DNA of 64,000 bases, taken from positions 2,294,001-2,358,000 of the forward strand of contig NZ_CP027712.1 of the NCBI RefSeq assembly GCF_003945765.1, in the 5' to 3' direction. This DNA comes from Pseudomonas chlororaphis subsp. chlororaphis. Lineage in GTDB: Bacteria; Pseudomonadota; Gammaproteobacteria; Pseudomonadales; Pseudomonadaceae. The position numbers and the translations under genes were made by a program. The notes under the pieces were generated by a model. The model did no database searches. It saw only the letters and a list, made by a program, of their open reading frames with translations, and was not told the DNA's origin. Below are positions 1 through 10,878 of the stretch, in pieces; the stretch's first letter is position 1, and the number at the start of each line of letters is the position of its first letter.

Positions 1-1
1 A

Positions 2-394
2 CCCTTGCTCAATGTCGCCCTGTCGCGACTGATTGCCTCCCTGGGGCACGGCGATATCGTGGTCATCGGCGATGCCGGCCTGCCTGTACCGCCGGGCGTC
101 GAATTGATCGACCTGGCCTTGACCCAGGGTATTCCGGATTTCCTCAGCACCTTGCAGGTGGTGCTTTGCGAGATGCAGGTGGAAGGCCATGTGCTGGCGC
201 GGGAGATCCTGGATCGACAATCCCCGACCCTGCAAGCGCTCGAGGCGTTGAGCGCCGAGGGGGCGCTGGGCGCGCGCAAGCTGTTGAGCCACGATGAGTT
301 CAAGGCGCTCAGCCGCCAGGCGCGGGCCATCGTTCGCACGGGGGAGTGTCAGCCTTATTGCAACATCGCTTTGATTGCCGGGGTGACGTTCTGA
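2..394 (+). CDS. rbsD: D-ribose pyranase RbsD, 5' end cut by window edge
   Basis: RbsD interconverts the pyranose forms of ribose after uptake, in the cytoplasm. The visible 131 codons match the family from the early DAGLPVP stretch through ALTQG and EMQVE to the conserved C-terminus (GECQPY, AGVTF). The family is about 134-139 residues long, so only a few N-terminal codons are missing. The reading frame is open to the left edge, so the TTG at 5 is an internal Leu codon. It precedes the nucleoside hydrolase by 40 nt, as in pseudomonad rbs operons. Confidence 0.93.
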   Translation, partial: PLLNVALSRLIASLGHGDIVVIGDAGLPVPPGVELIDLALTQGIPDFLSTLQVVLCEMQVEGHVLAREILDRQSPTLQALEALSAEGALGARKLLSHDEFKALSRQARAIVRTGECQPYCNIALIAGVTF

Positions 395-434
395 GCGTTG
401 CCCCTCTCTGTTCAACCACGCAAAGGAGTGCACC

Positions 435-1463
435 ATGCACCGCTATGCTCAGCTATTGAAACACCTGATCCGGAGTGTTCTGCTCGTGTCCCTGTTCACT
501 GCTACCAGCGCCCATGCGGCAGAAAAAATCGATCTGATCATCGATACCGATCCGGGTGCCGATGATGTGGTTGCGTTGCTGTTCGCCCTGGCGTCGCCGG
601 AAGAACTGCAGATCCGCGCGCTGACCACGGTGGCCGGCAACGTGCGCCTGGACAAGACCTCGCGTAATGCGCGCCTGGCCCGTGAGTGGGCGGGGCGCGA
701 AGAGGTGCCGGTGTACGCTGGCGCGCCTAAGCCGCTGCTGCGCACGCCGATCTATGCCGAGAACATTCACGGCAAGGAAGGCATTTCCGGGGTCACGGTG
801 CATGAGCCGAAAAAGGGCCTGGCTGAGGGCAGTGCGATCAATTACCTGATCGACACCCTGCGCGCCGCCAAGCCCCACAGCATCACCATTGCCATGCTGG
901 GGCCGCAGACCAACCTGGCACTGGCGCTGATCCAGGCACCGGATATCACTCAAGGCATCAAGGAAGTGGTGGTCATGGGCGGGGCGCATTTCAATGGCGG
1001 CAACATCACCCCGGTGGCCGAGTTCAACCTGTTCGCCGATCCGCAGGCTGCCGAGGTGGTGCTCAAGAGCGGCGTGAAGCTGACTTACCTGCCGCTGGAC
1101 GTCACCCACAAGGTACTGACCAGCGATGCGCGCCTGCAGAAGATCGCGGCCTTGAACAACAATGCCAGCAAGGTGGTGGGCGATATCCTCAACGAATACG
1201 TCAAGGGTGACATGGAGCACTACGGCATTCCGGGTGGCCCGGTGCATGACGCGACCGTCGTTGCCTACCTGCTCAAGCCCGAGCTGTTCAGCGGGCGCCA
1301 GGCCAACATGGTGATCGACAGCCGTGAGGGCCCAACCTTCGGCCAGACCATCGTCGATTGGTACGACGGCCTGAAGCAGGAGAAGAACGTGTTCTGGGTG
1401 GAGAATGGCGATGCCCAGGGTTTCTTCGATCTGCTGACCGAGCGCCTGGCTCGCCTGAAGTAA
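435..1463 (+). CDS. Periplasmic nucleoside hydrolase (IUNH family)
   Basis: This 342-residue protein belongs to the inosine-uridine-preferring nucleoside hydrolases, which cleave ribonucleosides to ribose and base. The calcium- and ribose-binding motif DTDPGADD is at residues 37-44, and the late HDA motif carries the family histidine. A signal peptide (residues 1-28, ending AHA) places it in the periplasm. The start is supported by AAGGAG about 8 nt upstream. Being last in the rbs operon, it probably releases ribose outside the inner membrane for the ribose transporter (inference). Confidence 0.92.
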   Translation: MHRYAQLLKHLIRSVLLVSLFTATSAHAAEKIDLIIDTDPGADDVVALLFALASPEELQIRALTTVAGNVRLDKTSRNARLAREWAGREEVPVYAGAPKPLLRTPIYAENIHGKEGISGVTVHEPKKGLAEGSAINYLIDTLRAAKPHSITIAMLGPQTNLALALIQAPDITQGIKEVVVMGGAHFNGGNITPVAEFNLFADPQAAEVVLKSGVKLTYLPLDVTHKVLTSDARLQKIAALNNNASKVVGDILNEYVKGDMEHYGIPGGPVHDATVVAYLLKPELFSGRQANMVIDSREGPTFGQTIVDWYDGLKQEKNVFWVENGDAQGFFDLLTERLARLK

Positions 1464-1497
1464 GTGATATTCCCGGCAGGTGCCGGCCTGTCGGGCG

Positions 1498-1710
1498 CTA
1501 CGCCTTCCCTGTATCCGGCGAGCCTGAGTGTTCGCCGGGATACTTCTCGAATATCTGCTCGATGAATGTCTGGGCCGCTTCGGTGCCCAGCTCCCTGATC
1601 AGCAAGTCGATGCCGATGATCGCCAGCTCTTCGGGGCTGCCGGGGCTGTAGGAGCAGTGGCCTTCGGGCCATTTGGCTTTGATGTCGGCGTCGATCGTCA
1701 CGGTGGCCAT
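1498..1710 (-). CDS. Small conserved hypothetical protein
   Basis: A 70-residue acidic soluble protein with no recognised domain. It has no signal peptide or membrane segment. It lies on the opposite strand to both neighbours. The ATG at 1710-1708 follows a GA-rich stretch. The compact sequence with few rare residues reads as coding, but no function is suggested. Confidence 0.6.
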   Translation of the reverse strand: MATVTIDADIKAKWPEGHCSYSPGSPEELAIIGIDLLIRELGTEAAQTFIEQIFEKYPGEHSGSPDTGKA

Positions 1711-1873
1711 GGAAGTCTCGCGAACTCGGAAAGGATAGGGCCGGACAGGCGCTTGTCGAGGGCTTCCGGTCTTGTAGAGTTAAACACCTTGGCGGGCTTT
1801 TCGCACTCCGACTTAGGCATGAGGGGAGGGCTGTGCGACACTTGGTCATTGTCTGTTTTCAAGGGGTGCCAGT

Positions 1874-2179
1874 GTGCAGATCGATTTGAACAACCCTGAT
1901 GCCTTGACCTTCGAGGCGGTGCGCCAGTTGCTGGCGTCGGCCAGTGACGATGTGCATACCCAGTTGCGAGTGACCAAGGCGGGCATTGCCTATATCTCGT
2001 CGGGCGTGGTCGGTGGCGCGGACATCGACGGCCTGCTGTTCAGGCTGGAGACCTGGGCCGCCGGTTCCGGTTATGTCGGGCGGGTAGCGGCCAGTGATGA
2101 GGTCTGGGTGACGCAGATTTTTAACGCGTTGAAACAGAACTGGCCGAAGCCACCGTTCGATTACATCGATATTTACTGA
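1874..2179 (+). CDS. Conserved hypothetical protein, GTG start
   Basis: A 101-residue soluble protein with no domain I can name. The start is a GTG preceded by AAGGGGTG at 1861-1868. The C-terminus is rich in Pro and Tyr. The next gene begins 161 nt downstream, and that gap holds only an unsupported 39-codon ORF. Confidence 0.65.
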   Translation: MQIDLNNPDALTFEAVRQLLASASDDVHTQLRVTKAGIAYISSGVVGGADIDGLLFRLETWAAGSGYVGRVAASDEVWVTQIFNALKQNWPKPPFDYIDIY

Positions 2180-2340
2180 GGCTGTTCATATCCGGTCACG
2201 ATTGCTGCATGAAAACGTGGCCGTACCTGATGCAGACTTGCCCGCTGCCTGGCCAAGAGGCCATTGGCCAGTCCGTTTGTGAAACCAATAGTCAGAGCGG
2301 TTGTCGCACTATCTCTGCTTATTTTTGAAAAGGAGGCTTC

Positions 2341-2652
2341 ATGCCTTGGAAGCTCGCGTCATTCGGTACCTTGTTGGCTGCAGTCGTTTTGACGGGGTGC
2401 AGCACTTCTTCGCCGGATAAGGATCCGGTAGCGACCGAGAGCGGCCATAGCCGCTGTGAGGCTAAGGCGGCCGAATTCGCCATCGGCAAAAAAGCTTCGC
2501 CTGAGCTGCTGGAACAGGCGCGTACTCGCGCAGGTGCGCAGAACGCCCGTATTCTCAAGCCGAATGACATGATCACCCTGGAATACCGTTCCGATCGGCT
2601 GAACCTAAACACCGATACCAATCTGGTGGTCACCCGGGTCAACTGCGGCTGA
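2341..2652 (+). CDS. Lipoprotein with peptidase inhibitor I78-like domain
   Basis: A 103-residue protein with a lipoprotein signal: a hydrophobic segment, then the lipobox LTGC with lipidated Cys20. Residues about 37-103 resemble the inhibitor I78 family: a Gly-Lys-rich segment, then RILKPNDMITLEYR, and a basic stretch ending VTRVNCG. I78 proteins inhibit serine proteases, so a cell-envelope protease inhibitor is likely. AAAAGGAGG at 2328-2336 is an ideal ribosome site. A hairpin follows the stop codon. Confidence 0.8.
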   Translation: MPWKLASFGTLLAAVVLTGCSTSSPDKDPVATESGHSRCEAKAAEFAIGKKASPELLEQARTRAGAQNARILKPNDMITLEYRSDRLNLNTDTNLVVTRVNCG

Positions 2653-2680
2653 TCGCGTCAGCGCTTTTGCACCTTGCATA

Positions 2681-2712
2681 AAAAACCCCGTCACATGGAC
2701 GGGGTTTTTTTA
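2681..2712. terminator. Bidirectional Rho-independent terminator
   Basis: CCCCG (2686-2690) pairs with CGGGG (2700-2704), flanked by an A-run on the left and a T-run of seven on the right. It therefore serves both the I78-like lipoprotein gene and the convergent cold-shock gene. Confidence 0.88.
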
Positions 2713-2725
2713 GCTCGCTGAGAAA

Positions 2726-2938
2726 TTACTCAGGACGAACTTGTGCAGCTTGCATACCCTTTTGGCCTTTCTCAGCCACGAAGGAAACGGTCTGGCCTTC
2801 TTTCAGGCTTTTGAAACCGTCGCTTTCAATAGCTTTGAAGTGTACGAACAGGTCGTCACCGCCACCTTGAGGAGTGATGAAGCCGAAGCCTTTTTCATCG
2901 TTGAACCATTTTACGGTGCCGGTTTGGCGATTAGACAT
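2726..2938 (-). CDS. Cold-shock protein, CspA/CapB family
   Basis: A 70-residue single cold-shock domain with both RNA-binding motifs: RNP1 KGFGFI at 16-21 and RNP2 LFVHF at 30-34. Such proteins bind single-stranded RNA and DNA and melt RNA structure. The ATG at 2938-2936 gives the exact family length; a longer upstream reading of the frame has no family similarity. A leader of up to 290 nt precedes it, as is usual for csp genes, where it controls mRNA stability and translation. Confidence 0.95.
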   Translation of the reverse strand: MSNRQTGTVKWFNDEKGFGFITPQGGGDDLFVHFKAIESDGFKSLKEGQTVSFVAEKGQKGMQAAQVRPE

Positions 2939-3231
2939 GGTGTATCTCCAAGAAACATATATTTTCAGTAGTACTGTGCTGCTCAGGCCAACTGGGCACA
3001 CCGGGCTATCATAGTCGAAATGTTCGACTTGGGAGCCCCCCGGACGTGCCGATTCCCAGGTGCTTGAGTCCGTTTTGTTGCTCCGATCGGCTGAAGGCCC
3101 CGGTTTAAGGGGCTTTCGCTGAAAATATTCGGTGATAAAAAAAGCCGTAAAAGCTGCGTAAATTGTGAAAAAAGGCCGGTTTTCAGATCGCATCGAACCT
3201 GATTCAAGGCCCTCTCTCGCGCTTTAAAGGC
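2939..3231. promoter_or_regulatory. Intergenic region with probable csp 5' leader
   Basis: About 290 nt between the cold-shock gene and its upstream neighbour, with no convincing gene. On the minus strand it holds the presumed long csp leader. It contains A-runs and GGGGC/GCCCC self-complementary tracts. I cannot place the transcription start. Confidence 0.4.
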
Positions 3232-3531
3232 TTATTTCACCACCCGGCAAGCGGCAATAGCGTCCAGGGCCTTGGTTCTCAGCGCCGGATCCGGTTGAGT
3301 CTGCTTGCTCATGAGCTGTTTGATTTCGTCGGTAGTGAATTTCTCATTGAGCTTGTCCGCACCACAGGCGCAGTGCTTTTCCGCACTTTTCACATCAACG
3401 CTTTGGCTGGCGGCAGCCGTGCAATCCTTCATGTATTCGGCGCGTACCCCGGCTGGCCAGGCGGCTTGCGCGCTCAGTGGCAGCAGCAGGGCGAAAGGGG
3501 CGGCAAGGGCGAATAGTTGGGTGAGGCGCAT
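3232..3531 (-). CDS. Small secreted cysteine-containing protein
   Basis: A 99-residue protein with a clear signal peptide (residues 1-23, cleaved after AQA). The mature part has four cysteines (about 37, 54, 56 and 95), consistent with periplasmic disulfides. The start at 3531 is supported by AGGAG 8-12 nt upstream. A longer reading of the same frame would bury the signal peptide, so it was rejected. Function is unknown. Confidence 0.75.
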   Translation of the reverse strand: MRLTQLFALAAPFALLLPLSAQAAWPAGVRAEYMKDCTAAASQSVDVKSAEKHCACGADKLNEKFTTDEIKQLMSKQTQPDPALRTKALDAIAACRVVK

Positions 3532-3802
3532 GAGTCGAGCTCTCCTGGGATTGGTACAAGAATGGCGATTCTCGGTGTATTTGAGACCTTGCGTACACAC
3601 CAAGTTCACTTTCTCGAAAGAAAGCGCGGATACGCTGGTCCCGGTGGGAAGTACGGCGCGATGACCGTTCATCTGTGCTAGCATGCCCGGCTTGGGTGTT
3701 TTCAGGCTCTGGGCGAGTTTCAATCCCACCGCGGTCTATGCCTCTATTTTTCTGATTTGAACTCCAGTCACTCTGGTTCGTTTTACCGGTTGGCCGCAAG
3801 GC

Positions 3803-3897
3803 TCCTGCCACTGTGAGGCAGGCGTTCGTCACGAACGGCCTGGATCGAACCGCGTACTGGCTCATCCCAACCCACGTGACCTTTGGTAGGGGTCACC
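3803..3897 (+). promoter_or_regulatory. Structured thrS leader: three hairpins
   Basis: Three stems precede thrS: CCTGCC/GGCAGG (3804-3809, 3817-3822), CGTTCG/CGAACG (3823-3828, 3832-3837) and GTGACC/GGTCAC (3876-3881, 3891-3896). The last ends 4 nt before the AGGAGAGGAGG ribosome site, and its 9-nt loop contains GGT, a Thr anticodon. E. coli ThrRS represses its own mRNA through tRNA-like stems just upstream of the start codon. The same role here is inferred. No gene is seen in the 384 nt from 3532 to 3915. Confidence 0.45.
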
Positions 3898-3915
3898 ACT
3901 AGGAGAGGAGGCGCC

Positions 3916-5838
3916 ATGCCCACTATTACTCTTCCCGACGGCAGTCAACGTTCATTCGATCATCCGGTTTCCGTAGCCGAGGTCGCCGCATCCATTGGTG
4001 CAGGTCTGGCCAAGGCCACCGTGGCCGGCAAGGTCAATGGCAAATTGGTCGACGCCTGCGATCTGATCGACAGCGACGCGACCCTGCAAATCATCACGCC
4101 AAAGGATGAAGAGGGGCTGGAGATCATTCGCCACTCTTGCGCTCATCTGGTTGGCCACGCGGTCAAGCAGCTGTATCCGACAGCGAAGATGGTTATCGGT
4201 CCGGTGATCGATGAAGGCTTCTATTACGATATCGCCTACGAGCGTCCTTTCACCCCGGACGACCTGGCGGCCATCGAACAGCGCATGCAGCAGCTGATCG
4301 AGAAAGATTACGACGTCATCAAGAAGGTCACTCCGCGCGCCGAAGTGATCGAAGTGTTCAAGGCTCGCGGCGAAGACTACAAGTTGCGCCTGGTCGAGGA
4401 CATGCCGAACGAACAGGCCATGGGCCTGTACTTCCACGAAGAATATGTCGACATGTGCCGTGGTCCGCATGTGCCGAATACTCGCTTCCTCAAGTCCTTC
4501 AAACTGACCAAGCTGTCCGGCGCCTACTGGCGCGGCGATGCCAAGAACGAGCAACTGCAGCGCGTCTATGGCACTGCCTGGGCGGACAAGAAGCAGCTGG
4601 CGGCTTATATCCAGCGTATCGAAGAAGCCGAGAAGCGCGACCATCGCAAGATCGGCAAGCGTTTGGGCCTGTTCCATACCCAGGAAGAAGCGCCGGGCAT
4701 GGTGTTCTGGCATCCGAATGGCTGGACCCTGTACCAGGTGCTCGAGCAGTACATGCGCAAGGTGCAGCGCGACAATGGCTACTTGGAGATCAAGACTCCG
4801 CAGGTGGTCGATCGCAGCCTGTGGGAGAAATCCGGGCACTGGGCCAACTACGCCGAAAACATGTTCACCACCGAGTCGGAAAGCCGCGACTACGCCATCA
4901 AGCCGATGAACTGCCCGTGCCACGTGCAGGTATTCAATCAGGGCCTGAAGAGCTACCGCGAGCTGCCGATGCGTCTGGCCGAGTTCGGTGCCTGCCACCG
5001 TAACGAGCCGTCCGGTGCATTGCACGGCATCATGCGTGTGCGTGCCTTCACCCAGGACGATGCGCATATCTTCTGCACCGAAGAGCAGATGCAGGCTGAA
5101 TCCGCGGCATTCATCAAGCTGACCATGGATGTCTATGCCGACTTTGGCTTCAAGGACATCGAAATGAAGCTTTCCACTCGCCCTGAAAAGCGTGTGGGTT
5201 CCGACGAGCTGTGGGATCGCGCTGAAAATGCCTTGGCTGCCGCGCTTGATAGCGCCGGGCTACCGTATGACCTGCAACCGGGCGAAGGGGCGTTCTATGG
5301 TCCGAAAATCGAGTTCTCGCTGAAAGACTGCCTGGGTCGTGTCTGGCAGTGTGGTACCTTGCAGCTCGATTTCAACCTGCCGATCCGTCTGGGTGCCGAG
5401 TACGTTTCCGAAGATAACAGCCGTAAACATCCGGTGATGTTGCACCGGGCGATCCTCGGTTCTTTCGAGCGTTTCGTCGGGATTCTGATCGAGCATTACG
5501 AAGGGGCATTCCCTGCGTGGCTGGCTCCGACCCAGGCCGTGGTGATGAATATCACTGATAAACAGGCAGATTTTGCCCTCGAAGTGGAAAAAACCCTCAA
5601 TCAAAGCGGATTTCGTGCCAAGTCCGACTTGAGAAATGAAAAGATCGGCTTTAAAATCCGCGAGCATACTTTGCTCAAGGTTCCCTATCTCTTGGTTATT
5701 GGAGATCGGGAAGTCGAGACGCAGACTGTCGCTGTGCGTACCCGTGAAGGTGCTGACCTGGGCTCGATGCCCGTCGCCCAATTCTCGGAGTTCCTTGCAC
5801 AAGCGGTTTCCCGGCGTGGTCGCCCAGATTCGGAGTAA
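3916..5838 (+). CDS. thrS: Threonyl-tRNA synthetase
   Basis: A 640-residue class II synthetase that charges tRNA-Thr. Its parts are an N-terminal TGS domain (1-61), the editing domain with its HxxxH pair (HSCAHLVGH), the catalytic core with the zinc-binding MNCPCH motif, and a C-terminal anticodon-binding domain. The ATG at 3916 follows an extended AGGAGAGGAGG. An in-frame upstream GTG has no homology and is rejected. Its stop overlaps the likely infC start by one base. Confidence 0.98.
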   Translation: MPTITLPDGSQRSFDHPVSVAEVAASIGAGLAKATVAGKVNGKLVDACDLIDSDATLQIITPKDEEGLEIIRHSCAHLVGHAVKQLYPTAKMVIGPVIDEGFYYDIAYERPFTPDDLAAIEQRMQQLIEKDYDVIKKVTPRAEVIEVFKARGEDYKLRLVEDMPNEQAMGLYFHEEYVDMCRGPHVPNTRFLKSFKLTKLSGAYWRGDAKNEQLQRVYGTAWADKKQLAAYIQRIEEAEKRDHRKIGKRLGLFHTQEEAPGMVFWHPNGWTLYQVLEQYMRKVQRDNGYLEIKTPQVVDRSLWEKSGHWANYAENMFTTESESRDYAIKPMNCPCHVQVFNQGLKSYRELPMRLAEFGACHRNEPSGALHGIMRVRAFTQDDAHIFCTEEQMQAESAAFIKLTMDVYADFGFKDIEMKLSTRPEKRVGSDELWDRAENALAAALDSAGLPYDLQPGEGAFYGPKIEFSLKDCLGRVWQCGTLQLDFNLPIRLGAEYVSEDNSRKHPVMLHRAILGSFERFVGILIEHYEGAFPAWLAPTQAVVMNITDKQADFALEVEKTLNQSGFRAKSDLRNEKIGFKIREHTLLKVPYLLVIGDREVETQTVAVRTREGADLGSMPVAQFSEFLAQAVSRRGRPDSE

Positions 5839-6389
5839 TTATTATTAAGCGTGAAATGAGACAAGATAAACGAGCTGCACCGAAAGCCCCGATCAACGAG
5901 AATATCTCGGCACGCGAGGTTCGGTTAATTGGCGCTGACGGCGAGCAGATTGGCATCGTCTCGATTGATGAAGCGCTTCGTATTGCTGAAGAAGCCAAGC
6001 TTGATCTGGTGGAAATCTCCGCCGACGCAGTCCCACCGGTTTGCCGTGTGATGGACTACGGCAAGTCGATCTTCGAGAAGAAGAAGCAGATTGCTGCGGC
6101 GAAGAAGAACCAGAAGCAGATTCAGGTAAAAGAAATCAAGTTTCGTCCAGGGACGGAGGAAGGGGATTACCAGGTAAAACTGCGCAACCTGGTACGTTTC
6201 CTGAGTGACGGGGACAGGGCCAAGGTATCCTTGCGATTCCGCGGCCGTGAGATGGCCCACCAGGAGCTGGGGATGGAACTCCTCAAGCGGGTTGAAGCTG
6301 ACCTGCAAGAGTACGGTTCGGTCGAACAGCATCCTAAGATGGAAGGACGCCAGCTGATCATGGTCATCGCCCCGAAAAAGAAGAAGTAA
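5838..6389 (+). CDS. infC: Translation initiation factor IF-3, ATT start
   Basis: IF-3 binds the 30S subunit and checks start codon and initiator tRNA. The N-domain ([11 protein letters not shown]) and C-domain ([19 protein letters not shown]) are complete. No ATG fits the usual length. Three ATT codons follow the thrS stop (5838, 5841, 5844), and starting at 5838 gives 183 residues, the pseudomonad length. GGAG at 5832-5835 would space better with 5841 or 5844, so the exact codon is uncertain. An AUU start is the basis of infC autoregulation in E. coli. Confidence 0.93.
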   Translation: MIIKREMRQDKRAAPKAPINENISAREVRLIGADGEQIGIVSIDEALRIAEEAKLDLVEISADAVPPVCRVMDYGKSIFEKKKQIAAAKKNQKQIQVKEIKFRPGTEEGDYQVKLRNLVRFLSDGDRAKVSLRFRGREMAHQELGMELLKRVEADLQEYGSVEQHPKMEGRQLIMVIAPKKKK

Positions 6390-6449
6390 TCAACAGGGCA
6401 CGGCAGGCCTTCTGATTATGTTTATCAACTGAATGCGGAGTATCCGAAC

Positions 6450-6644
6450 ATGCCAAAGATGAAAACCAAAAGTGGTGCTGCTAAGCGGTTTCTGAAAACT
6501 GCTAACGGTATCAAGCACAAGCACGCTTTCAAGAGCCACATCCTGACCAAAATGTCGACCAAGCGTAAGCGTCAACTGCGCGGTAGCAGCTTGCTGCATC
6601 CGTCTGACGTGGCAAAAGTCGAGCGCATGCTGCGCCTTCGTTAA
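6450..6644 (+). CDS. rpmI: 50S ribosomal protein L35
   Basis: A 64-residue, strongly basic protein with the L35 signature ([14 protein letters not shown] at the start, KHAFKSH, and a basic RKRQLRG segment). It lies 60 nt after infC and 30 nt before rplT, the order conserved in proteobacteria, where L20 controls both rpmI and rplT translation. Confidence 0.98.
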   Translation: MPKMKTKSGAAKRFLKTANGIKHKHAFKSHILTKMSTKRKRQLRGSSLLHPSDVAKVERMLRLR

Positions 6645-6674
6645 TTTTTGGATCAAGAATAGAGGAAGTAACTC

Positions 6675-7031
6675 ATGGCTCGTGTAAAGCGTGGCGTCAT
6701 TGCCCGTAAACGTCACAAAAAAATTCTGAAACTTGCTAAAGGCTACTACGGCGCGCGTTCCCGCGTATTCCGTGTTGCCAAGCAAGCGGTAATCAAGGCA
6801 GGCCAATACGCCTACCGCGACCGTCGTCAGAAAAAACGTCAGTTCCGCGCTCTGTGGATCGCTCGTATCAACGCTGGTGCTCGTATCAACGGTCTGTCCT
6901 ACAGCCGTTTCATCGCCGGCCTGAAAAAAGCGTCCATCGAGATCGACCGTAAGGTTCTGGCTGATCTGGCAGTGAACGAAAAAGCGGCGTTTGCTGCGAT
7001 TGTCGAGAAAGCTAAAGCCACTCTGGCTTAA
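6675..7031 (+). CDS. rplT: 50S ribosomal protein L20
   Basis: A 118-residue basic protein of the usual L20 length, starting [16 protein letters not shown], with the family core KGYYGARSR. It is an early-assembly 23S rRNA-binding protein, and in E. coli it also represses the rpmI-rplT mRNA. GAGGAAG precedes the start. Confidence 0.98.
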   Translation: MARVKRGVIARKRHKKILKLAKGYYGARSRVFRVAKQAVIKAGQYAYRDRRQKKRQFRALWIARINAGARINGLSYSRFIAGLKKASIEIDRKVLADLAVNEKAAFAAIVEKAKATLA

Positions 7032-7088
7032 GTACCCCCGACAGTCACCCGGGCTCACCTCTGTGGGCCCAGGTGTTAAACGTCATAA

Positions 7089-8157
<1,069 letters not shown>

Positions 8158-8193
8158 GTCGCACGCCCGTAACGAATCTTTCAGGAGAGCAGG

Positions 8194-10572
8194 ATGAAAT
8201 TCAGTGAACAATGGCTGCGTGGCTGGGTAAGCCCGCAGGTAAGTCGCGACGAGCTGGTTGCTCGTCTGTCGATGGCCGGTCTTGAGGTCGATAGCGTAAC
8301 GCCGGCCGCCGGTGTTTTCAGTGGCGTGGTGGTGGGCGAGGTGCTGAGCACCGAGCAACACCCTGATGCTGACAAACTGCGTGTTTGCCAGGTCAGCAAT
8401 GGTGCGGAAACCTTCCAGGTCGTGTGCGGTGCGCCAAACGTGCGTCCGGGCCTGAAGATCCCTTTCGCCATGATCGGCGCGGAGCTGCCTGGCGACTTCA
8501 AGATCAAGAAGGCCAAGCTACGCGGTGTCGAGTCGAACGGCATGCTGTGCTCCCAGGCAGAACTGCAGGTGGGAGAGGGCAATGACGGTCTGATGGAATT
8601 GCCGGCCGATGCGCCGGTAGGCAAGGATTTCCGTGAGTACCTGGAACTGGACGATGCCAGCATTGAAGTCGACCTGACTCCTAACCGCGGTGACTGCCTG
8701 TCGCTGGCGGGGCTCGCCCGTGAAGTCGGCGCGCTCTACGCAGCGCCTGTTGCCCGTCCGGTGGTGCTATCCGTGGCACCTGCGCACGATGAAGTGCGTC
8801 CGGTTGAAGTGCTGGCGCCCGCAGCTTGCCCGCGTTATCTGGGCCGGGTTATCTGTAATGTTGATCTGTCCAAGCCGACCCCGCTGTGGATGGTCGAGCG
8901 TCTGCGTCGCGCTGATGTACGCAGCATCGATGCGGCCGTAGACATCACCAACTACGTGATGCTGGAACTGGGGCAACCGCTGCATGCTTTCGACCTCGCC
9001 GAAATCAACGGTGGCATCCGTGTGCGGATGGCCGAAGAGGGCGAGAAGCTGGTCTTGCTCGACGGCCAGGAAGTGGCCCTGCGCAGCGATACCCTGGTTA
9101 TCGCCGACCATACCCGTGCCCTGGCGATTGCCGGTGTTATGGGCGGCGAGCACAGCGGTGTAGCGGCAACTACCCGCGACGTTTTCCTGGAAAGTGCCTT
9201 CTTCGACCAGATCGCTGTCGCTGGTAAGGCCCGTTCCTATGGCCTGCACACCGACGCCTCGCATCGCTACGAGCGTGGTGTGGACTGGCAATTGGCCCGT
9301 GAAGCCATGGAGCGCGCCACCGGCTTGTTGCTGGAGATTACTGGTGGCGAAGCTGGCCCGATCATTGAAGCAGTCAGCGAGCAGCACCTGCCTTCGATCG
9401 CTCCGGTCACTTTGCGTGCCGAGCGCATCACCCAGATGCTGGGCATGGAAATCGAAGCGGCAGAAGTCGAGCGTCTGCTCGGTGCTCTGGGTCTGAAGAT
9501 TTCCGCCGATGGAGCAGGGCAGTGGCGCGTTGAAGTGCCAAGCCATCGCTTCGACATCAGCCTGGAAGTCGATCTGATCGAAGAACTGGCTCGCTTGTAC
9601 GGCTACAACCGCCTACCGGTTCGCTACCCTCAGGCGCGCCTGGCTCCACAAGCCAAGGCCGAAGCTCGTAGCGATCTGCCTGAGCTGCGTCGTTTGCTGG
9701 TGGCCCGCGGTTATCAGGAAGCTATTACTTACAGCTTCATCGATCCGAAACAGTTCGAGTTGTTTAATCCGGGAGTCGAGCCGCTGTTGCTGGCCAACCC
9801 GATTTCCAACGACATGGCTGCCATGCGTTCCTCGCTGTGGCCAGGGCTGGTCAAGGCGCTTCAGCACAACCTGAACCGCCAGCAGGACCGTGTCCGTCTG
9901 TTTGAGAGCGGCCTGCGTTTCGTCGGTCAACTGGAAGGCTTGAAGCAAGAGCCGATGCTGGCCGGTGTGGTATGCGGCACTCGTCTGCCGGAAGGCTGGG
10001 CACAAGGCCGCGATGTCGTGGACTTCTTCGACGTTAAGGCTGATGTGGAAGCGGTGCTGGGTTTTGCCGGTGCACTCGACGCGTTCACTTTCGTGCCTGG
10101 CAAGCACCCTGCGTTGCACCCGGGTCAAACCGCGCGCATCGAGCGTGAAGGTCGTCTGGTTGGTTATATTGGCGCTATCCACCCTGAGTTGTCGAAAACC
10201 CTCGGTCTCGACCGTCCAGTCTTCGTTTTCGAGCTGGTTCTGGCCGAAGTAGCCTCGGGTAAAATGCCTGAATTCCGTGAGTTGTCGCGCTTTCCTGAAG
10301 TGCGTCGTGACTTGGCCTTGCTGGCTGATCGAGATGTTGCTGCCAGTGCGGTACTGGATGTAATCCGTGAGAATGCAGGTGAATGGCTGACAGACCTCAG
10401 GTTGTTTGACGTGTACCAGGGTAAAGGCATTGATCCTCATAGAAAAAGCCTTGCAGTTGGCTTGACCTGGCAGCATCCATCGCGCACTCTTAATGACGAT
10501 GAGGTGAACTCCACGACGCAAAATATCCTCACCTCGCTCGAACAAAGGTTGAACGCCACGTTAAGGAAGTGA
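8194..10572 (+). CDS. pheT: Phenylalanyl-tRNA synthetase beta subunit
   Basis: The 792-residue beta subunit. It has an N-terminal tRNA-binding OB fold (about 40-150, EQHPDADKLRVC), B3/B4 editing and B5 domains, a catalytic-like core and a C-terminal anticodon-binding FDX-ACB domain. Length is normal. GAGAGCAGG precedes the ATG, and ihfA starts 3 nt after its stop. Confidence 0.98.
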   Translation: MKFSEQWLRGWVSPQVSRDELVARLSMAGLEVDSVTPAAGVFSGVVVGEVLSTEQHPDADKLRVCQVSNGAETFQVVCGAPNVRPGLKIPFAMIGAELPGDFKIKKAKLRGVESNGMLCSQAELQVGEGNDGLMELPADAPVGKDFREYLELDDASIEVDLTPNRGDCLSLAGLAREVGALYAAPVARPVVLSVAPAHDEVRPVEVLAPAACPRYLGRVICNVDLSKPTPLWMVERLRRADVRSIDAAVDITNYVMLELGQPLHAFDLAEINGGIRVRMAEEGEKLVLLDGQEVALRSDTLVIADHTRALAIAGVMGGEHSGVAATTRDVFLESAFFDQIAVAGKARSYGLHTDASHRYERGVDWQLAREAMERATGLLLEITGGEAGPIIEAVSEQHLPSIAPVTLRAERITQMLGMEIEAAEVERLLGALGLKISADGAGQWRVEVPSHRFDISLEVDLIEELARLYGYNRLPVRYPQARLAPQAKAEARSDLPELRRLLVARGYQEAITYSFIDPKQFELFNPGVEPLLLANPISNDMAAMRSSLWPGLVKALQHNLNRQQDRVRLFESGLRFVGQLEGLKQEPMLAGVVCGTRLPEGWAQGRDVVDFFDVKADVEAVLGFAGALDAFTFVPGKHPALHPGQTARIEREGRLVGYIGAIHPELSKTLGLDRPVFVFELVLAEVASGKMPEFRELSRFPEVRRDLALLADRDVAASAVLDVIRENAGEWLTDLRLFDVYQGKGIDPHRKSLAVGLTWQHPSRTLNDDEVNSTTQNILTSLEQRLNATLRK

Positions 10573-10575
10573 CGT

Positions 10576-10878
10576 ATGGGGGCTCTGACGAAAGCTGAAA
10601 TGGCCGAACGTCTCTACGAAGAGCTGGGCCTGAATAAACGTGAGGCCAAGGAATTGGTCGAGCTGTTTTTTGAGGAAATCAGGCACGCTCTCGAAGATAA
10701 CGAACAGGTCAAACTGTCCGGTTTCGGTAACTTCGATCTTCGGGATAAACGCCAGCGACCTGGCCGCAACCCGAAGACGGGTGAAGAAATCCCGATCACG
10801 GCACGCCGTGTGGTCACCTTTCGTCCAGGGCAGAAGTTGAAGGCCCGAGTTGAGGCTTATGCTGGAACCAAGTCATAA
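10576..10878 (+). CDS. ihfA: Integration host factor alpha subunit
   Basis: A 100-residue HU/IHF-fold protein with the DNA-intercalating arm [12 protein letters not shown]. Together with IhfB it bends DNA at specific sites. It lies directly after pheT, the conserved operon position, with TAAGGAAGTG as ribosome site. IHF is also used by many phage integrases, including at attachment sites like the one 430 bp downstream (general knowledge). Confidence 0.98.
   Translation: MGALTKAEMAERLYEELGLNKREAKELVELFFEEIRHALEDNEQVKLSGFGNFDLRDKRQRPGRNPKTGEEIPITARRVVTFRPGQKLKARVEAYAGTKS

Noticed and set aside
2209..2328. A 39-codon ORF with ATG between the two small chromosomal genes
   Set aside because: No ribosome site and no coding character; treated as chance.
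3952..5067. A 371-codon frame antisense to thrS
   Set aside because: thrS is certain and the antisense product looks like a compositional shadow.
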